Assembly: GCA_964369635.1 (NCBI GenBank)
Contig: CAYJGN010000015.1
Coordinates: 1 to 43,992, forward strand
Direction of reading: 5' to 3'
DNA length: 43,992 bases
DNA from: CAYJGN01 sp964369635
Lineage (GTDB): Bacteria; Bacillota; Clostridia; Oscillospirales; Ruminococcaceae
The position numbers and the translations under genes are program-made. The notes under the pieces are model-generated. The model saw only the letters and a program-made list of their open reading frames with translations, was not told the DNA's origin and ran no database searches. Below are positions 7,512 through 15,702 of the stretch, piece after piece (the first letter of the stretch is position 1; each line of letters opens with the position of its first letter).

Positions 7512-8318
7512 TTATATATCCGAGAAGATTATTTTGCGAGGACAAACCTCTTTACAAACCATGCATTTTGTGCATTTATTCTGATCAATTATTGCTACGT
7601 TATTTTCAACCTTTATAGCCTCTTCTGGACATTTCTTCTCACATATTTTACAGCCGATACAACCGACATTGCAAACACCCCTTGTTAAACTGCCGACAGT
7701 TTTGTTTGAACATCCGACAAATACAGCAGATTTTTGCGGCACTATATGAATTAGATTATTCGGACAAACAGAGGTACACATACCGCAACCAGTACAGAGC
7801 GTTCTGTCTATGATAGCAAGGTCTCCTTCAACTCTAATTGCACCAAATTTACAAACTGCCAAACAATCCCCATACCCAAGACAGGTAAAATTGCAAACGC
7901 CTTTTCCCTGATAAAGGGTATTACAGGCAGCACAACTCGCAAGACCTTTATAGTCCATTATATTCGTAGTGACGTTGCAGTCGCCCTTACAGGCAACAAA
8001 TGCAACCTTTTCCTCAACATCTTCAAATTCGCGGCCGAGAATTTCAGCAAGTTTTTGCGCAACACTGTCTCCGCCAGGAGTACATAGGTTTATTCCGACT
8101 TTGTTATCTTTATCTTCGGCAAGCGCTTTTGCATAGTCATCACAGCCGATATATCCGCAAGCACCACAGTTGACACCGGGAAGCGCTTCTCTTGTATCGG
8201 TAGCTCTCTTATCAACCTTGACCGCCATAAACTTTGCAGCGATAAATAGAATTGCCGCAGAAACAATACCAACTGATGCAAATAACAATGCTGGGAGAAT
8301 TATATTATTCATATCCAT
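7512..8318 (-). CDS. rnfB: Rnf complex subunit RnfB, ferredoxin-accepting
   Basis: A 268-residue iron-sulfur subunit that takes electrons from reduced ferredoxin and passes them into the membrane Rnf complex. An N-terminal membrane helix (about 6-30) is followed by the Fe-S domain motif CGACGYIGC (C51, C54, C59) with C79. Then come a cysteine-rich middle and ferredoxin-type clusters CTGCGMCTSVCP, CIGCKICEKKCP and CTKCMVCKEVCP. It is the last gene of rnfCDGEAB, 11 bases behind rnfA, and is followed by the operon terminator. The order C-D-G-E-A-B is typical of clostridia. Confidence 0.97.
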   Translation of the reverse strand: MDMNNIILPALLFASVGIVSAAILFIAAKFMAVKVDKRATDTREALPGVNCGACGYIGCDDYAKALAEDKDNKVGINLCTPGGDSVAQKLAEILGREFEDVEEKVAFVACKGDCNVTTNIMDYKGLASCAACNTLYQGKGVCNFTCLGYGDCLAVCKFGAIRVEGDLAIIDRTLCTGCGMCTSVCPNNLIHIVPQKSAVFVGCSNKTVGSLTRGVCNVGCIGCKICEKKCPEEAIKVENNVAIIDQNKCTKCMVCKEVCPRKIIFSDI

Positions 8319-8329
8319 AATTATCCCCC

Positions 8330-8941
8330 TTAAACCGCAAACAGATTTTCAACGAGCCCCGCAAAACCTAGAAAACTCATCGAAACAAGCGCCGCTGATA
8401 CAAGTGCTATCGGCATCCCTTTAAAACTCTCTGGAATATCGTTACCCTCAATTCTCTCCCGAACACCTGAGAACATAACCATCGCAATTAAGAAACCAAT
8501 TCCCGCTCCAAGCCCATTAACAACCGATTCTGCAAACCCATAGTTCTCGTCTATATTTAAAAGTGCCACACCGAGAACAGCGCAGTTTGTTGTTATTAGC
8601 GGAAGATAAACTCCAAGTGTTTTATGAAGCGCTGGAATATATTTTTTAAGGGTTATCTCCACAAGTTGCACAAGTGTTGCGATAACTACGATAAATAGAA
8701 CTGTTTCGAGATATAGCATCTCAAACCCATCTAAAACTATATGATAGAGCGGCCATGTAACCGCTGAGGCAAGCACCATAACAAATGTTACTGCAATGCT
8801 CATTCCAATAGCAGGGTTTAGCTTTTTAGAAACTCCAAGGAACGGACAGACACCGAGAAACTTTGTTAAGACAAAGTTATCAACGAGCACTACCGACATA
8901 AGGATAAAAATCAGTCTTTCAATAAATGATAAGCTTTCCAT
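8330..8941 (-). CDS. rnfA: Rnf complex membrane subunit RnfA
   Basis: A 203-residue protein with six predicted membrane helices. RnfA and RnfE are related and inverted in the membrane, and together they hold a 2Fe-2S centre. The cysteine motifs GVCPFLGVS and TTNCAVLGVA are both present. It moves electrons across the membrane as part of the Na+ or H+ pumping ferredoxin:NAD oxidoreductase. Its ATG overlaps the rnfE stop by one base, a sign of coupled translation. Confidence 0.97.
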   Translation of the reverse strand: MESLSFIERLIFILMSVVLVDNFVLTKFLGVCPFLGVSKKLNPAIGMSIAVTFVMVLASAVTWPLYHIVLDGFEMLYLETVLFIVVIATLVQLVEITLKKYIPALHKTLGVYLPLITTNCAVLGVALLNIDENYGFAESVVNGLGAGIGFLIAMVMFSGVRERIEGNDIPESFKGMPIALVSAALVSMSFLGFAGLVENLFAV

Positions 8942-9609
8942 TATTTATCCTCCCCCACAGCATCAGGACACGAGCGCGCCGCCGGACAAACTACGCACGC
9001 TTTTTTGCGCCTTGCTTCTGCTGTTGATTTTGTTATTTTATTGACTATCGCTATAACTGCACCATAGGTTATAAATCCTCCAGGAGGCATTGTGAAAACA
9101 GCTATTGGTGAGAATAACTCTGCTGTTATAGATATTCCAAACAATGTTCCAAAGCCGAGCAGTTCACGAATGCTACCGATTATAACAAGGGCTAAGGTGA
9201 ACCCAACTCCCATCGAAACACCGTCGAGAAAACTTGAGAAAACTGGATTTTTAGAAGCAAACATCTCAGCACGCCCGAGAATTATACAGTTTACAACGAT
9301 AAGCGGTATAAATATTCCAAGGCTCTTATCAAGGTCTGGGAAATATGCAGATATTATCTGGCCGACAATAGTTACAAATCCCGCAATAACAACGATATAT
9401 GCAGGTATACGAACCTTTTCAGGTATAACCGATTTTAGCATCGATACTATAACATTTGAGCAGACAAGGACAAAAGTCGTTGCAAGGCCCATTCCAATTC
9501 CGTTTACCGCAAGGGTTGTTACAGCGAGCATAGGACAGGTACCAAGTACTAAGACAAACGCCGGATTTTCTTTAATAATACCGTTTAACAGTATCTTCAT
9601 CTTCGACAT
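8941..9609 (-). CDS. rnfE: Rnf complex membrane subunit RnfE
   Basis: A 222-residue polytopic protein, the partner of RnfA. It has the matching cysteine motifs GTCPMLAVT and VVNCIILGRAE and six hydrophobic segments. The C-terminal tail is unusually cysteine-bearing (ACVVCPAARSCPD), which could be a small extra metal site; this tail extends past the last membrane helix. It overlaps rnfG and rnfA by one base on each side. Confidence 0.96.
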   Translation of the reverse strand: MSKMKILLNGIIKENPAFVLVLGTCPMLAVTTLAVNGIGMGLATTFVLVCSNVIVSMLKSVIPEKVRIPAYIVVIAGFVTIVGQIISAYFPDLDKSLGIFIPLIVVNCIILGRAEMFASKNPVFSSFLDGVSMGVGFTLALVIIGSIRELLGFGTLFGISITAELFSPIAVFTMPPGGFITYGAVIAIVNKITKSTAEARRKKACVVCPAARSCPDAVGEDK

Positions 9610-10136
9610 TATATTATCCCTCCCACTTGCGTATATAAATCAATTGCATTCTGAACCCCTTTTGTAACTGCTTCTGAGGTGACAGTTGCTCCCGAGACAA
9701 ATGTTATAGCGCCATCGAGCTCTCCGCTCTTCCCTGAAAACTGCGATAAGAATTCAGGCGTGAGCGCTCTTGTGCCAACTGAAGGGGTCTCGGTATGAGC
9801 TATAATGCTAATATCGATAACAGCACCCGCGGTATCAAGCGCTACAAGCATCTGAATATCTCCGCCATAGCCGCCCGAGAGAAGCTCAATAACAACTCCC
9901 TCACCGCTATCTGATTTTTTGATATAGTTTGCCCTATAACTCGATAGTATTTCCGCTGGAATTTCTGCGGTTGTAAATCCTGTTGCAGTTGGTATAAGGG
10001 TGAATGCCGCTGCATTCGCCTCCGCTTCAATTCTCTCAGAGATAATAGGTGCTGTGAATGAATTTGAAACCGCAAGCAGAGTTGCAACAACAGCGCAGAT
10101 AAGCGGTAGCACAATGAACTGTTTTAAGTCTTTCAT
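9609..10136 (-). CDS. rnfG: Rnf complex flavoprotein RnfG
   Basis: A 175-residue protein with an N-terminal membrane anchor (about 8-25) and an extracytoplasmic FMN-binding domain. The flavin attachment motif SGATVTS (148-154) is complete, with T151 the expected residue for covalent FMN, attached by ApbE, which is encoded in the same operon. The protein carries electrons between RnfD and the RnfA/E iron-sulfur centre. Its ATG overlaps the rnfD end by four bases. Confidence 0.96.
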   Translation of the reverse strand: MKDLKQFIVLPLICAVVATLLAVSNSFTAPIISERIEAEANAAAFTLIPTATGFTTAEIPAEILSSYRANYIKKSDSGEGVVIELLSGGYGGDIQMLVALDTAGAVIDISIIAHTETPSVGTRALTPEFLSQFSGKSGELDGAITFVSGATVTSEAVTKGVQNAIDLYTQVGGII

Positions 10137-11062
10137 TTCTTAACACCTCCAAAAGGAACTCTTATAGTTATCCTCTCAATTAGAGGAACTAAAATATTCA
10201 TAAGGAGAATAGCATATGAAACGCCTTCTGGCAGATTTCCATAAACCCTTATTATCATTGTGAAAAATCCGCAACCGATACCGAAGATGATTTTTCCGGA
10301 TTTTGTTACCGGTGAAGTCGTATAGTCTGTCGCCATAAAAACCGCTCCGAAAACAGCTCCACCGAGCAGAAGATGCATTATCGGATCTTCTCCGAGAAGT
10401 AGTGCGAAAACCGCCATACTGCCGAGGAACGCTATTGGTGTTACTGGTGATATAACCTTTGTCACAACAAGGAAAATAGCTCCGACTAAAATTGCAGCTA
10501 CGCAAACCTCACCGAGCGAACCTGCTCTATTCCCAAGAAAAAGCTCTAAATATTCAGGGATTCTATCGGTATTCCCAGCCGCTAAGTCTGAGAGTGGGGT
10601 TGAAGTTGCTATAAAAAAGTCGTTATATGGTAGCGTGTAGTTTGTCATAGCGCTCGAGAAAGAGAGCAGCATAAATACGCGAGCACCAATAGCCGGGTTT
10701 ACGAAGTTTTGCCCTATTCCACCAAACAGGCATTTTATAACAACTACCGCAAAAAACGCACCGATTATAACTATCGGATAAGGTATTGAGACGGGGAGGT
10801 TTAGCGCAAGTATTAGCCCTGTTACAATCGCCGATAAATCAACTATCGTATTGCTCTTGCCAAGCAGTTTATTATATAGAAACTCAAACGCAACGCAAGA
10901 TATTATCGAAACTGCAGATACAATCAGCGCTCTTGTTCCAAAAATGATAAATGCAGCTATTGTTGTTGGTAAAAGCGATATAATAACAGCAAGCATTATT
11001 TTAGTAGTCGTAACACTGCCTTTAATATGCGGGGACGGAGTTACCTTTAATTTCTCAACCAT
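10133..11062 (-). CDS. rnfD: Rnf complex membrane flavoprotein RnfD
   Basis: A 309-residue polytopic protein with about nine hydrophobic segments. The flavinylation motif reads STPL (154-157) within IATSTPLSDL, with T155 the likely site; RnfD and NqrB relatives often read GATPL. A glycine/asparagine-rich GGIGQNFVNPAIGAR block (114-128) is also typical. RnfD is one of the ion-conducting subunits. It starts 2 bases behind rnfC. Confidence 0.96.
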   Translation of the reverse strand: MVEKLKVTPSPHIKGSVTTTKIMLAVIISLLPTTIAAFIIFGTRALIVSAVSIISCVAFEFLYNKLLGKSNTIVDLSAIVTGLILALNLPVSIPYPIVIIGAFFAVVVIKCLFGGIGQNFVNPAIGARVFMLLSFSSAMTNYTLPYNDFFIATSTPLSDLAAGNTDRIPEYLELFLGNRAGSLGEVCVAAILVGAIFLVVTKVISPVTPIAFLGSMAVFALLLGEDPIMHLLLGGAVFGAVFMATDYTTSPVTKSGKIIFGIGCGFFTMIIRVYGNLPEGVSYAILLMNILVPLIERITIRVPFGGVKK

Positions 11063-11064
11063 TT

Positions 11065-12360
11065 TTATCCCCTCGCTTTCTTATTCTGCAGCAGTTTTTT
11101 GCCGAGTTTATTTCTCGTTGCTATCTTCCGTCTTGCAGGACATACATAGCTGCAACATCCGCATTCCATACATAGCATAACATCAAACCTATCAAGGGCT
11201 TCAGTATCCTCATTAACAAAGGCTTTATCGAGCATCATCGGCATTAAATCATAGGGACATGCGCTAGCACATCGCCCGCACCTAATACATGCACTCTCGG
11301 CATACTGCGCTACCTGCTCATTCGTCAGTGCTAATATTCCGTTATTTCCTTTTAGGATAGGGTAGTTTTCAGCAGGTACTGCAATACCCATCATAGGGCC
11401 GCCCATAAGTATCTCGCAGACTTCCTCTTTATATCCGTCGCAAAAGGCGATAACATCGCTCATAAACGTCCCGATTGGAACCTCAATGTTTTTTGGTGTT
11501 TTAACAGCACCACCATCAACTGTTAGCCATTTTGAAACAAGTGGCATACCTGTTTTTAGATAATGGGATATGAAAGCAACTGAGGTGACGTTCATAACGA
11601 TAACACCAACATCAATAGGCAGCTTTCCACCCATAACAACTCTACCCGTTGCATTATAGATAAGAACCTTCTCAGCACCCTGAGGATATTTGCTCTCAAG
11701 AACTAAAACATCTATACCATCACTTTTATATTTTGATAGAAGCTCAATAGCTTTTGGCTTATTGCTCTCAATTCCTATTGTACATTTCTCGATACCAATA
11801 TATTTCATAACGGCTTTTATACCATCAATAACAGAATCGGTATCTTCAATCATCCTTCTATAATCAGAGGTGAGATAAGGCTCACACTCAGCCGCATTTA
11901 TAATTAGTCTGTCAACCTTTTTATCGCCGACAGAGAGCTTTATATGGGTTGGAAAAGATGCGCCACCAAGACCTACAAGTCCTGAATTTTTGACAGCCTC
12001 TAAAAACTCTTCTTTTGTATTGACAACAGGGGGTTCAACAGAAGGGTCCGCTATATTAGTCATGTCGTTTTCTATAACGACCGCTTTGACAAGAGCTCCC
12101 ATTGCGGTAGTAAAGTCTCGCACCATAGTTACCGTGCCTGAAACAGAACTATGAACATTAGCCGAAAATCCGCCTTTCATCTCGCCTATCTTTGTCCCAA
12201 CAAAGACAACGTCTCCTTTTTTCACCAAAGGCTCTGCCGGTGCACCTATATGCATCGACATCGGTATCATAACCTCTTTTGGTGGGGTGATTTTTTCGAT
12301 AGGGTCATTTTCGGTATTTTTAAAATGACTTATCTTAATTCCGCCTAATTTTCTTTGCAT
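11065..12360 (-). CDS. rnfC: Rnf complex subunit RnfC, NADH-binding
   Basis: A 431-residue peripheral subunit that exchanges electrons with NAD. The GLVGLGGASFPTHIK block is the NADH/FMN-binding glycine-rich motif shared with NuoF. Two 4Fe-4S clusters follow at 358-368 (CIRCGRCASACP) and 397-407 (CMECGCCSYVCP). The length is that of the short clostridial form without the long C-terminal repeat of proteobacteria. It is the first rnf gene after the accessory trio apbE, NusG-II and Gx transporter. Confidence 0.97.
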   Translation of the reverse strand: MQRKLGGIKISHFKNTENDPIEKITPPKEVMIPMSMHIGAPAEPLVKKGDVVFVGTKIGEMKGGFSANVHSSVSGTVTMVRDFTTAMGALVKAVVIENDMTNIADPSVEPPVVNTKEEFLEAVKNSGLVGLGGASFPTHIKLSVGDKKVDRLIINAAECEPYLTSDYRRMIEDTDSVIDGIKAVMKYIGIEKCTIGIESNKPKAIELLSKYKSDGIDVLVLESKYPQGAEKVLIYNATGRVVMGGKLPIDVGVIVMNVTSVAFISHYLKTGMPLVSKWLTVDGGAVKTPKNIEVPIGTFMSDVIAFCDGYKEEVCEILMGGPMMGIAVPAENYPILKGNNGILALTNEQVAQYAESACIRCGRCASACPYDLMPMMLDKAFVNEDTEALDRFDVMLCMECGCCSYVCPARRKIATRNKLGKKLLQNKKARG

Positions 12361-12376
12361 AGAAACCCTCTTTTCT

Positions 12377-12889
12377 TTAATTTTTATCGAGTTTATAGAT
12401 AAGCGGCAAAACCGCTTTTAAGATAACTGCGTTTATAGCACCCATCGCAATACCAGCCACCACGAGAATAGGCGCATAAGACTTTAGCAAAACACTGCCG
12501 GTGATGAATGACGCTGCTATAAGCTGCGCTATATTATGGGCAACCGCCCCAAAAACCGATATCAATAGATATGATGAGCTCTTATAGCTTTTTAGCAGAA
12601 TTATCATAATCAAAACAGAGAAAACGCCGCCGCAAAAACTTAAAATTGCAGCTGTTGCCCCTCTTGTTAGAAAAACAAATAGCGCTTTTAAAACCGAGAG
12701 AAGTATAGCCTCTCTGCCACCTCTGTAAAGGAGAAGATAAACAACGACGATATTCGAAAGACCAACTTTAACTCCGGCTGGAAGAAGCGAGGGTGGAAAA
12801 AGAGTTGCCTCGAAAAATGATAAAACCATAGCTACTGCAAATAAAACTCCAATAGTTGTTATCTCGCGAATTTTTTGGCTACGACGCAA
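12377..12889 (-). CDS. Gx transporter family membrane protein (heptaprenyl diphosphate synthase component I type)
   Basis: About 170 residues with five to six hydrophobic segments, carrying the family block FPPSLLPAGVKVGLSNIVVVYLLL. Members are annotated as Gx transporter or Hpre_diP_synt_I and often sit beside ApbE, NusG-II and Rnf genes in clostridia; an ECF-type transport role has been proposed. I place the start at the TTG at 12889, 9 bases after GCGAGG. The longer frame from 12958 would overlap the previous gene by 80 bases and has no ribosome binding site. The overlap with the NusG-II gene is then 11 bases. Confidence 0.75.
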   Translation of the reverse strand: MRRSQKIREITTIGVLFAVAMVLSFFEATLFPPSLLPAGVKVGLSNIVVVYLLLYRGGREAILLSVLKALFVFLTRGATAAILSFCGGVFSVLIMIILLKSYKSSSYLLISVFGAVAHNIAQLIAASFITGSVLLKSYAPILVVAGIAMGAINAVILKAVLPLIYKLDKN

Positions 12890-13244
12890 TATAATCAACC
12901 TCGCTCTCACCGTGCAATGAAAGCACAACTGTTGCAGGAAGGCAGACTGCGCTCTCACCGCCGCTATTTAGATGACCCGCTGCCTCACATAGCTTATCAT
13001 CGCACATCGCGTTTATTACTGCAACTCCATGCTCGTTATATTCTATCTGAAGTGCTGGATGCGAATCTATATCATAAACTGCAAAATCTCCGTTTAAATC
13101 TATCTTTAAAATCTGCTCACCACCAACAGAAACAGTTGCATAATCGCCGCTCTCGCCACTCCAAAATAATGCGACTATCGGCAGAATAGCTATTATTGCG
13201 ATAATCAGAATATCGCTTCTCTTAAAAAATGCTCTATCTTTCAT
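12879..13244 (-). CDS. NusG domain II-containing membrane-anchored protein
   Basis: About 121 residues: an N-terminal membrane segment (MKDRAFFKRSDILIIAIIA and on), then a small beta domain with the sequence QILKIDLNGDFAVYDID and a closing CxxxLCEAAGHLNSGG-like block with CLP. This matches the NusG_II family that accompanies apbE and Gx transporter genes in Rnf operons; its role is unknown, although a cysteine pair in the extracytoplasmic domain suggests a redox link. Starts at 13244, 13256 or 13268 are all possible because no strong ribosome binding site is seen. It overlaps the 3' end of apbE. Confidence 0.75.
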   Translation of the reverse strand: MKDRAFFKRSDILIIAIIAILPIVALFWSGESGDYATVSVGGEQILKIDLNGDFAVYDIDSHPALQIEYNEHGVAVINAMCDDKLCEAAGHLNSGGESAVCLPATVVLSLHGESEVDYIAS

Positions 13245-14268
13245 ATAAACTGTACTCATTATCGCCATTTAACGAAAATCGCTCTTTTAAATCCTCTGAT
13301 ACTATAACCTCTTTATCCAGAGTTATAGCTATAACCGAATAACCATTGTTATCTATATAATTTATAACCTCTTCGCTCCCCATAATAAAAAGGTAGGTTG
13401 AAATAATATCGCACTGAACTCCATTTTTACCAATAACTGCAACTGAAAGAAGATCGCTATCTGATGGGTATCCTGTTTTCGGATCAATTATATGATGGTA
13501 TACCTCTCCACCACTCTCAAAAAATCTCTCATATCCACCCGAGGTTGAGATTATTTCATCGGAAATCTCTAAAATACCAATATAGTCGCTATCTGATTTT
13601 AATGGGTCGCGAATACCCACTTTAAAATTCTCACCATCGGGGTTTTTCCCAACAGCTAAAATGCTCCCACCGACATTCACAATAGCACTCTGCAGATCGT
13701 TTTCTATATAAACTTCTTTTATTTTATCGCAAAGATACCCCTTAGCAACCGCTCCAAGGTCTATAGCCATTCCAGGTATCGCAAGCGATGCGCCACCATT
13801 TGCCATCTCGAGCGCTTCGATATTTATAAGAGGTAGCGCCTTTTCTATATCCGCATCATCAACTGCACTGCCGGACTCTCGCGCCTTAATATATATATCC
13901 ATTATCGGGGCTATTGTTATATCAAATCTGCCGTTTAGCATTCTTGAATACTCAATAGAGCTTGTTAGTATATCAATAGTATGCTCACTTAGCGGTACAA
14001 ACTCACCAAAACTATTATTTAGCTTGTATACCTCACTGCCCTCATCAAACCTATCAAAGCTTAAATCAAGCTCTTCGATAAGAAGGTCTGTTATCTCACT
14101 TACCCGCTCACCATCACCGCCATAAATCCGCTCTGTTATAAAGGTATCCATTGCGAAAGTTTCTTTTTCATACACTGTATATTTTTGGTTTTGGATAAAC
14201 AAAAAAAACAAAGCCGCAATAACAACAATTGGTATAGTTATTACAAGTACGAGTTTTTTTCTTGACAT
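13234..14268 (-). CDS. apbE: FAD:protein FMN transferase ApbE
   Basis: A 344-residue enzyme that moves FMN from FAD onto threonine of Rnf-type flavoproteins outside the membrane, using Mg. An N-terminal membrane anchor (about 5-24) is followed by the recognised blocks MDTFITE, GRFDITIAPIMDIY, IDLGAVAKGY, NVGGS and HHIIDPKTGYP. The obvious targets are RnfG (T151) and RnfD (T155) of this operon and the lipoprotein encoded divergently at 14502. The ATG at 14268 has GGAG 7 bases upstream. It is the first gene of the rnf operon. Confidence 0.95.
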   Translation of the reverse strand: MSRKKLVLVITIPIVVIAALFFLFIQNQKYTVYEKETFAMDTFITERIYGGDGERVSEITDLLIEELDLSFDRFDEGSEVYKLNNSFGEFVPLSEHTIDILTSSIEYSRMLNGRFDITIAPIMDIYIKARESGSAVDDADIEKALPLINIEALEMANGGASLAIPGMAIDLGAVAKGYLCDKIKEVYIENDLQSAIVNVGGSILAVGKNPDGENFKVGIRDPLKSDSDYIGILEISDEIISTSGGYERFFESGGEVYHHIIDPKTGYPSDSDLLSVAVIGKNGVQCDIISTYLFIMGSEEVINYIDNNGYSVIAITLDKEVIVSEDLKERFSLNGDNEYSLYER

Positions 14269-14394
14269 TTGGCCGCTCCTTTGTTATATTATTAACGTGG
14301 TCAAAATAAAAATAATTTCTATTTTGTAGAGTTTTACAAGCAACTAAAACAGTTTAACGATTTACTTTTAAATCTCTCAAAAACGACCAATAGT

Positions 14395-14403
14395 ATTATA
14401 TCA
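14395..14403 (-). promoter_or_regulatory. Extended -10 promoter of the apbE-rnf operon
   Basis: On minus, TGATATAAT (14403-14395) is an extended -10 element with a perfect TATAAT. No good -35 hexamer is seen at 16-18 bases, which is acceptable for an extended -10. The leader to the apbE ATG is about 120 bases and shows only weak AT-rich hairpins. Confidence 0.55.
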
Positions 14404-14432
14404 CAATTTTTTAGATAAATAAACAACAAATT

Positions 14433-14461
14433 TTGTTAAACTTTTATCATAGTGATATTTA
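14433..14461 (+). promoter_or_regulatory. Promoter of the FMN-type lipoprotein gene
   Basis: TTGTTA (14433-14438) and TATTTA (14456-14461) are spaced by 17 bases, with a TG one base before the -10. It lies back to back with the rnf promoter, about 35 bases away. Confidence 0.5.
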
Positions 14462-14501
14462 ATAAAAAAGCGAACAAAATAGTAAAAAGGAGAAATTTAT
14501 T

Positions 14502-14948
14502 ATGAAGAAAATTACAGTAGTTTTAATGGTTTTAGCAATGGCATTATCTCTCGTTGCTTGCGGAGGCGGAAGCGACATGCAGGACGGAACCTATCGTGCA
14601 GAGTACGAAACTTTTGACGATTATGGTTGGAAAGATTTCGTTGAACTAACTATAACTGATGGCGAGATCACAAATGTTATTTCTGACTGTGTCAATGAAG
14701 AAGGAGACCTTAAGAGCGAGGATGAAGAGTATGCGGCAACTATGACCGAATACGGCTCACCGATAACACCTGATGCTTTTTACCCACTTCTTGAGGAATC
14801 ACTTATGAACACACAGAACCCTGGTGAAATTGATATGGTAGCTAATGCAACCGATTCAAGTACCGCATTTAAGCTTTTAGCATCAGAGCTTGTATCGAAA
14901 AATGTTAAAGATGGCGATAGCGAAGTTTTAATAATTGCCAGACCATAG
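14502..14948 (+). CDS. Lipoprotein with an FMN-binding-type domain
   Basis: A 148-residue secreted lipoprotein. The signal peptide ends in the lipobox LVAC (C20), followed by a glycine-rich linker. The domain contains DGTYRAEYETFDDYGWKDFVELTITDGEIT and ends with DMVANATDSSTAFKLL. This aligns with the D-x-V-T-G-A-T-x-S flavinylation motif of extracytoplasmic FMN-binding proteins, with T117 the expected attachment residue and N115 in place of the usual Gly. It would be flavinylated by the neighbouring ApbE and could carry electrons at the outer membrane face. It is divergent from the rnf operon, has its own promoter and an AAGGAG site, and ends at a bidirectional terminator. Confidence 0.82.
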   Translation: MKKITVVLMVLAMALSLVACGGGSDMQDGTYRAEYETFDDYGWKDFVELTITDGEITNVISDCVNEEGDLKSEDEEYAATMTEYGSPITPDAFYPLLEESLMNTQNPGEIDMVANATDSSTAFKLLASELVSKNVKDGDSEVLIIARP

Positions 14949-14962
14949 AAATTAATTTAATC

Positions 14963-15001
14963 AAAAAAGGTTTTTGCATATTTTGTGCAAAAACCTTTTT
15001 T
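14963..15001. terminator. Bidirectional terminator between the lipoprotein and mazF
   Basis: AAAAAAGGTTTTTGCA and TGCAAAAACCTTTTTT are perfect inverted arms around a 7-base loop. A-run and T-run flanks allow termination from both sides. Confidence 0.9.
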
Positions 15002-15005
15002 ATTT

Positions 15006-15353
15006 CTACTCATCAAGTCCGAATGAGACATATAGCGCTTTATTTATCTCATCCATCGAGTTTTTATCGAGTCTGCCCATCTTTTCCTTAAGGCGCTCTT
15101 TATCAATAGTTCTTATCTGCTCAAGTAAAACTACCGAGTCCTTTTGCAGTCCACTCGATTTTGATGTAAGTGCTATGTGAGTTGGAAGTTTTGCCTTTCC
15201 TTTTTGGCTCGTTATTGCCGCTGCAATAATAGTTGGACTATGTTTGTTTCCCATATCATTTTGCACGACAAGCACCGGACGAACTCCGCCCTGCTCACTT
15301 CCAACAACCGGACTTAAATCTGCGTAGTAGATATCTCCTCTTTTTATTGTCAC
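15006..15353 (-). CDS. mazF: MazF/EndoA-type mRNA endoribonuclease toxin
   Basis: A 115-residue protein close to EndoA (NdoA) of Bacillus throughout: KRGDIYYADLSPVVGSEQGG, VRPVLVVQND, KLPTHIAL and DSVVLLEQIRTIDK are all present. This family cuts mRNA at short U/A-rich sites and is normally held inactive by a MazE-like antitoxin encoded upstream. I choose the GTG at 15353, 8 bases after GGGAG, giving MTIKRGD as in the family; an in-frame GTG nine bases earlier touches the ribosome binding site. No antitoxin ORF is seen in the 350 bases upstream, nor an alr gene. Confidence 0.93.
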   Translation of the reverse strand: MTIKRGDIYYADLSPVVGSEQGGVRPVLVVQNDMGNKHSPTIIAAAITSQKGKAKLPTHIALTSKSSGLQKDSVVLLEQIRTIDKERLKEKMGRLDKNSMDEINKALYVSFGLDE

Positions 15354-15702
15354 TTTTTTCACTCCCGAAAATGTTATGTGACCTTATTTTTCCCATATTT
15401 TCCATAAATAAACATCTATTGCTTTTTTCATTCTATTTATTCTTTCTCTTATATGTCACATAAAATAAAAACAAAGTACCGACCAAAAAAATCAAAAAAG
15501 ACCTTTTGCTGTTTTTTCGACAATTATGAACTCATCAGCAGACACGAAATAGTTGATTTTTATAAATATGCTTATTGCAAATTTTTTTGCGCTACTCTAT
15601 ATTCAAAGGCTTGTCCTCATTTATATCGCATTTTCTTTTCTGCATAAAAGCTCGCTGTCGAAAAATTATCTCATTTCTGACAGCTCATCGGTTTTTCTAT
15701 CT
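15354..15702. other. 349-base gap upstream of mazF with a long inverted repeat
   Basis: No ORF with a ribosome binding site is visible on either strand. The notable content is a pair of 9-base arms, TTATGTGAC (15374-15382) and GTCACATAA (15455-15463), 72 bases apart. The distal arm is part of an 11-base palindrome TATGTGACATA centred on one base. They could be operator half-sites flanking the mazF leader. The rest is AT-rich with T-runs; an AT-rich mazF promoter is likely but I cannot fix it. Confidence 0.4.

Noticed and set aside
8796..9667. Plus-strand frames of 82 and 191 codons across rnfA, rnfE and rnfG
   Set aside because: They are shadows of the conserved rnf genes on minus, with no ribosome binding site.
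12890..12958. Longer start for the Gx transporter
   Set aside because: It would overlap the NusG-II gene by 80 bases without a ribosome binding site and with a charged, non-family N-terminus.
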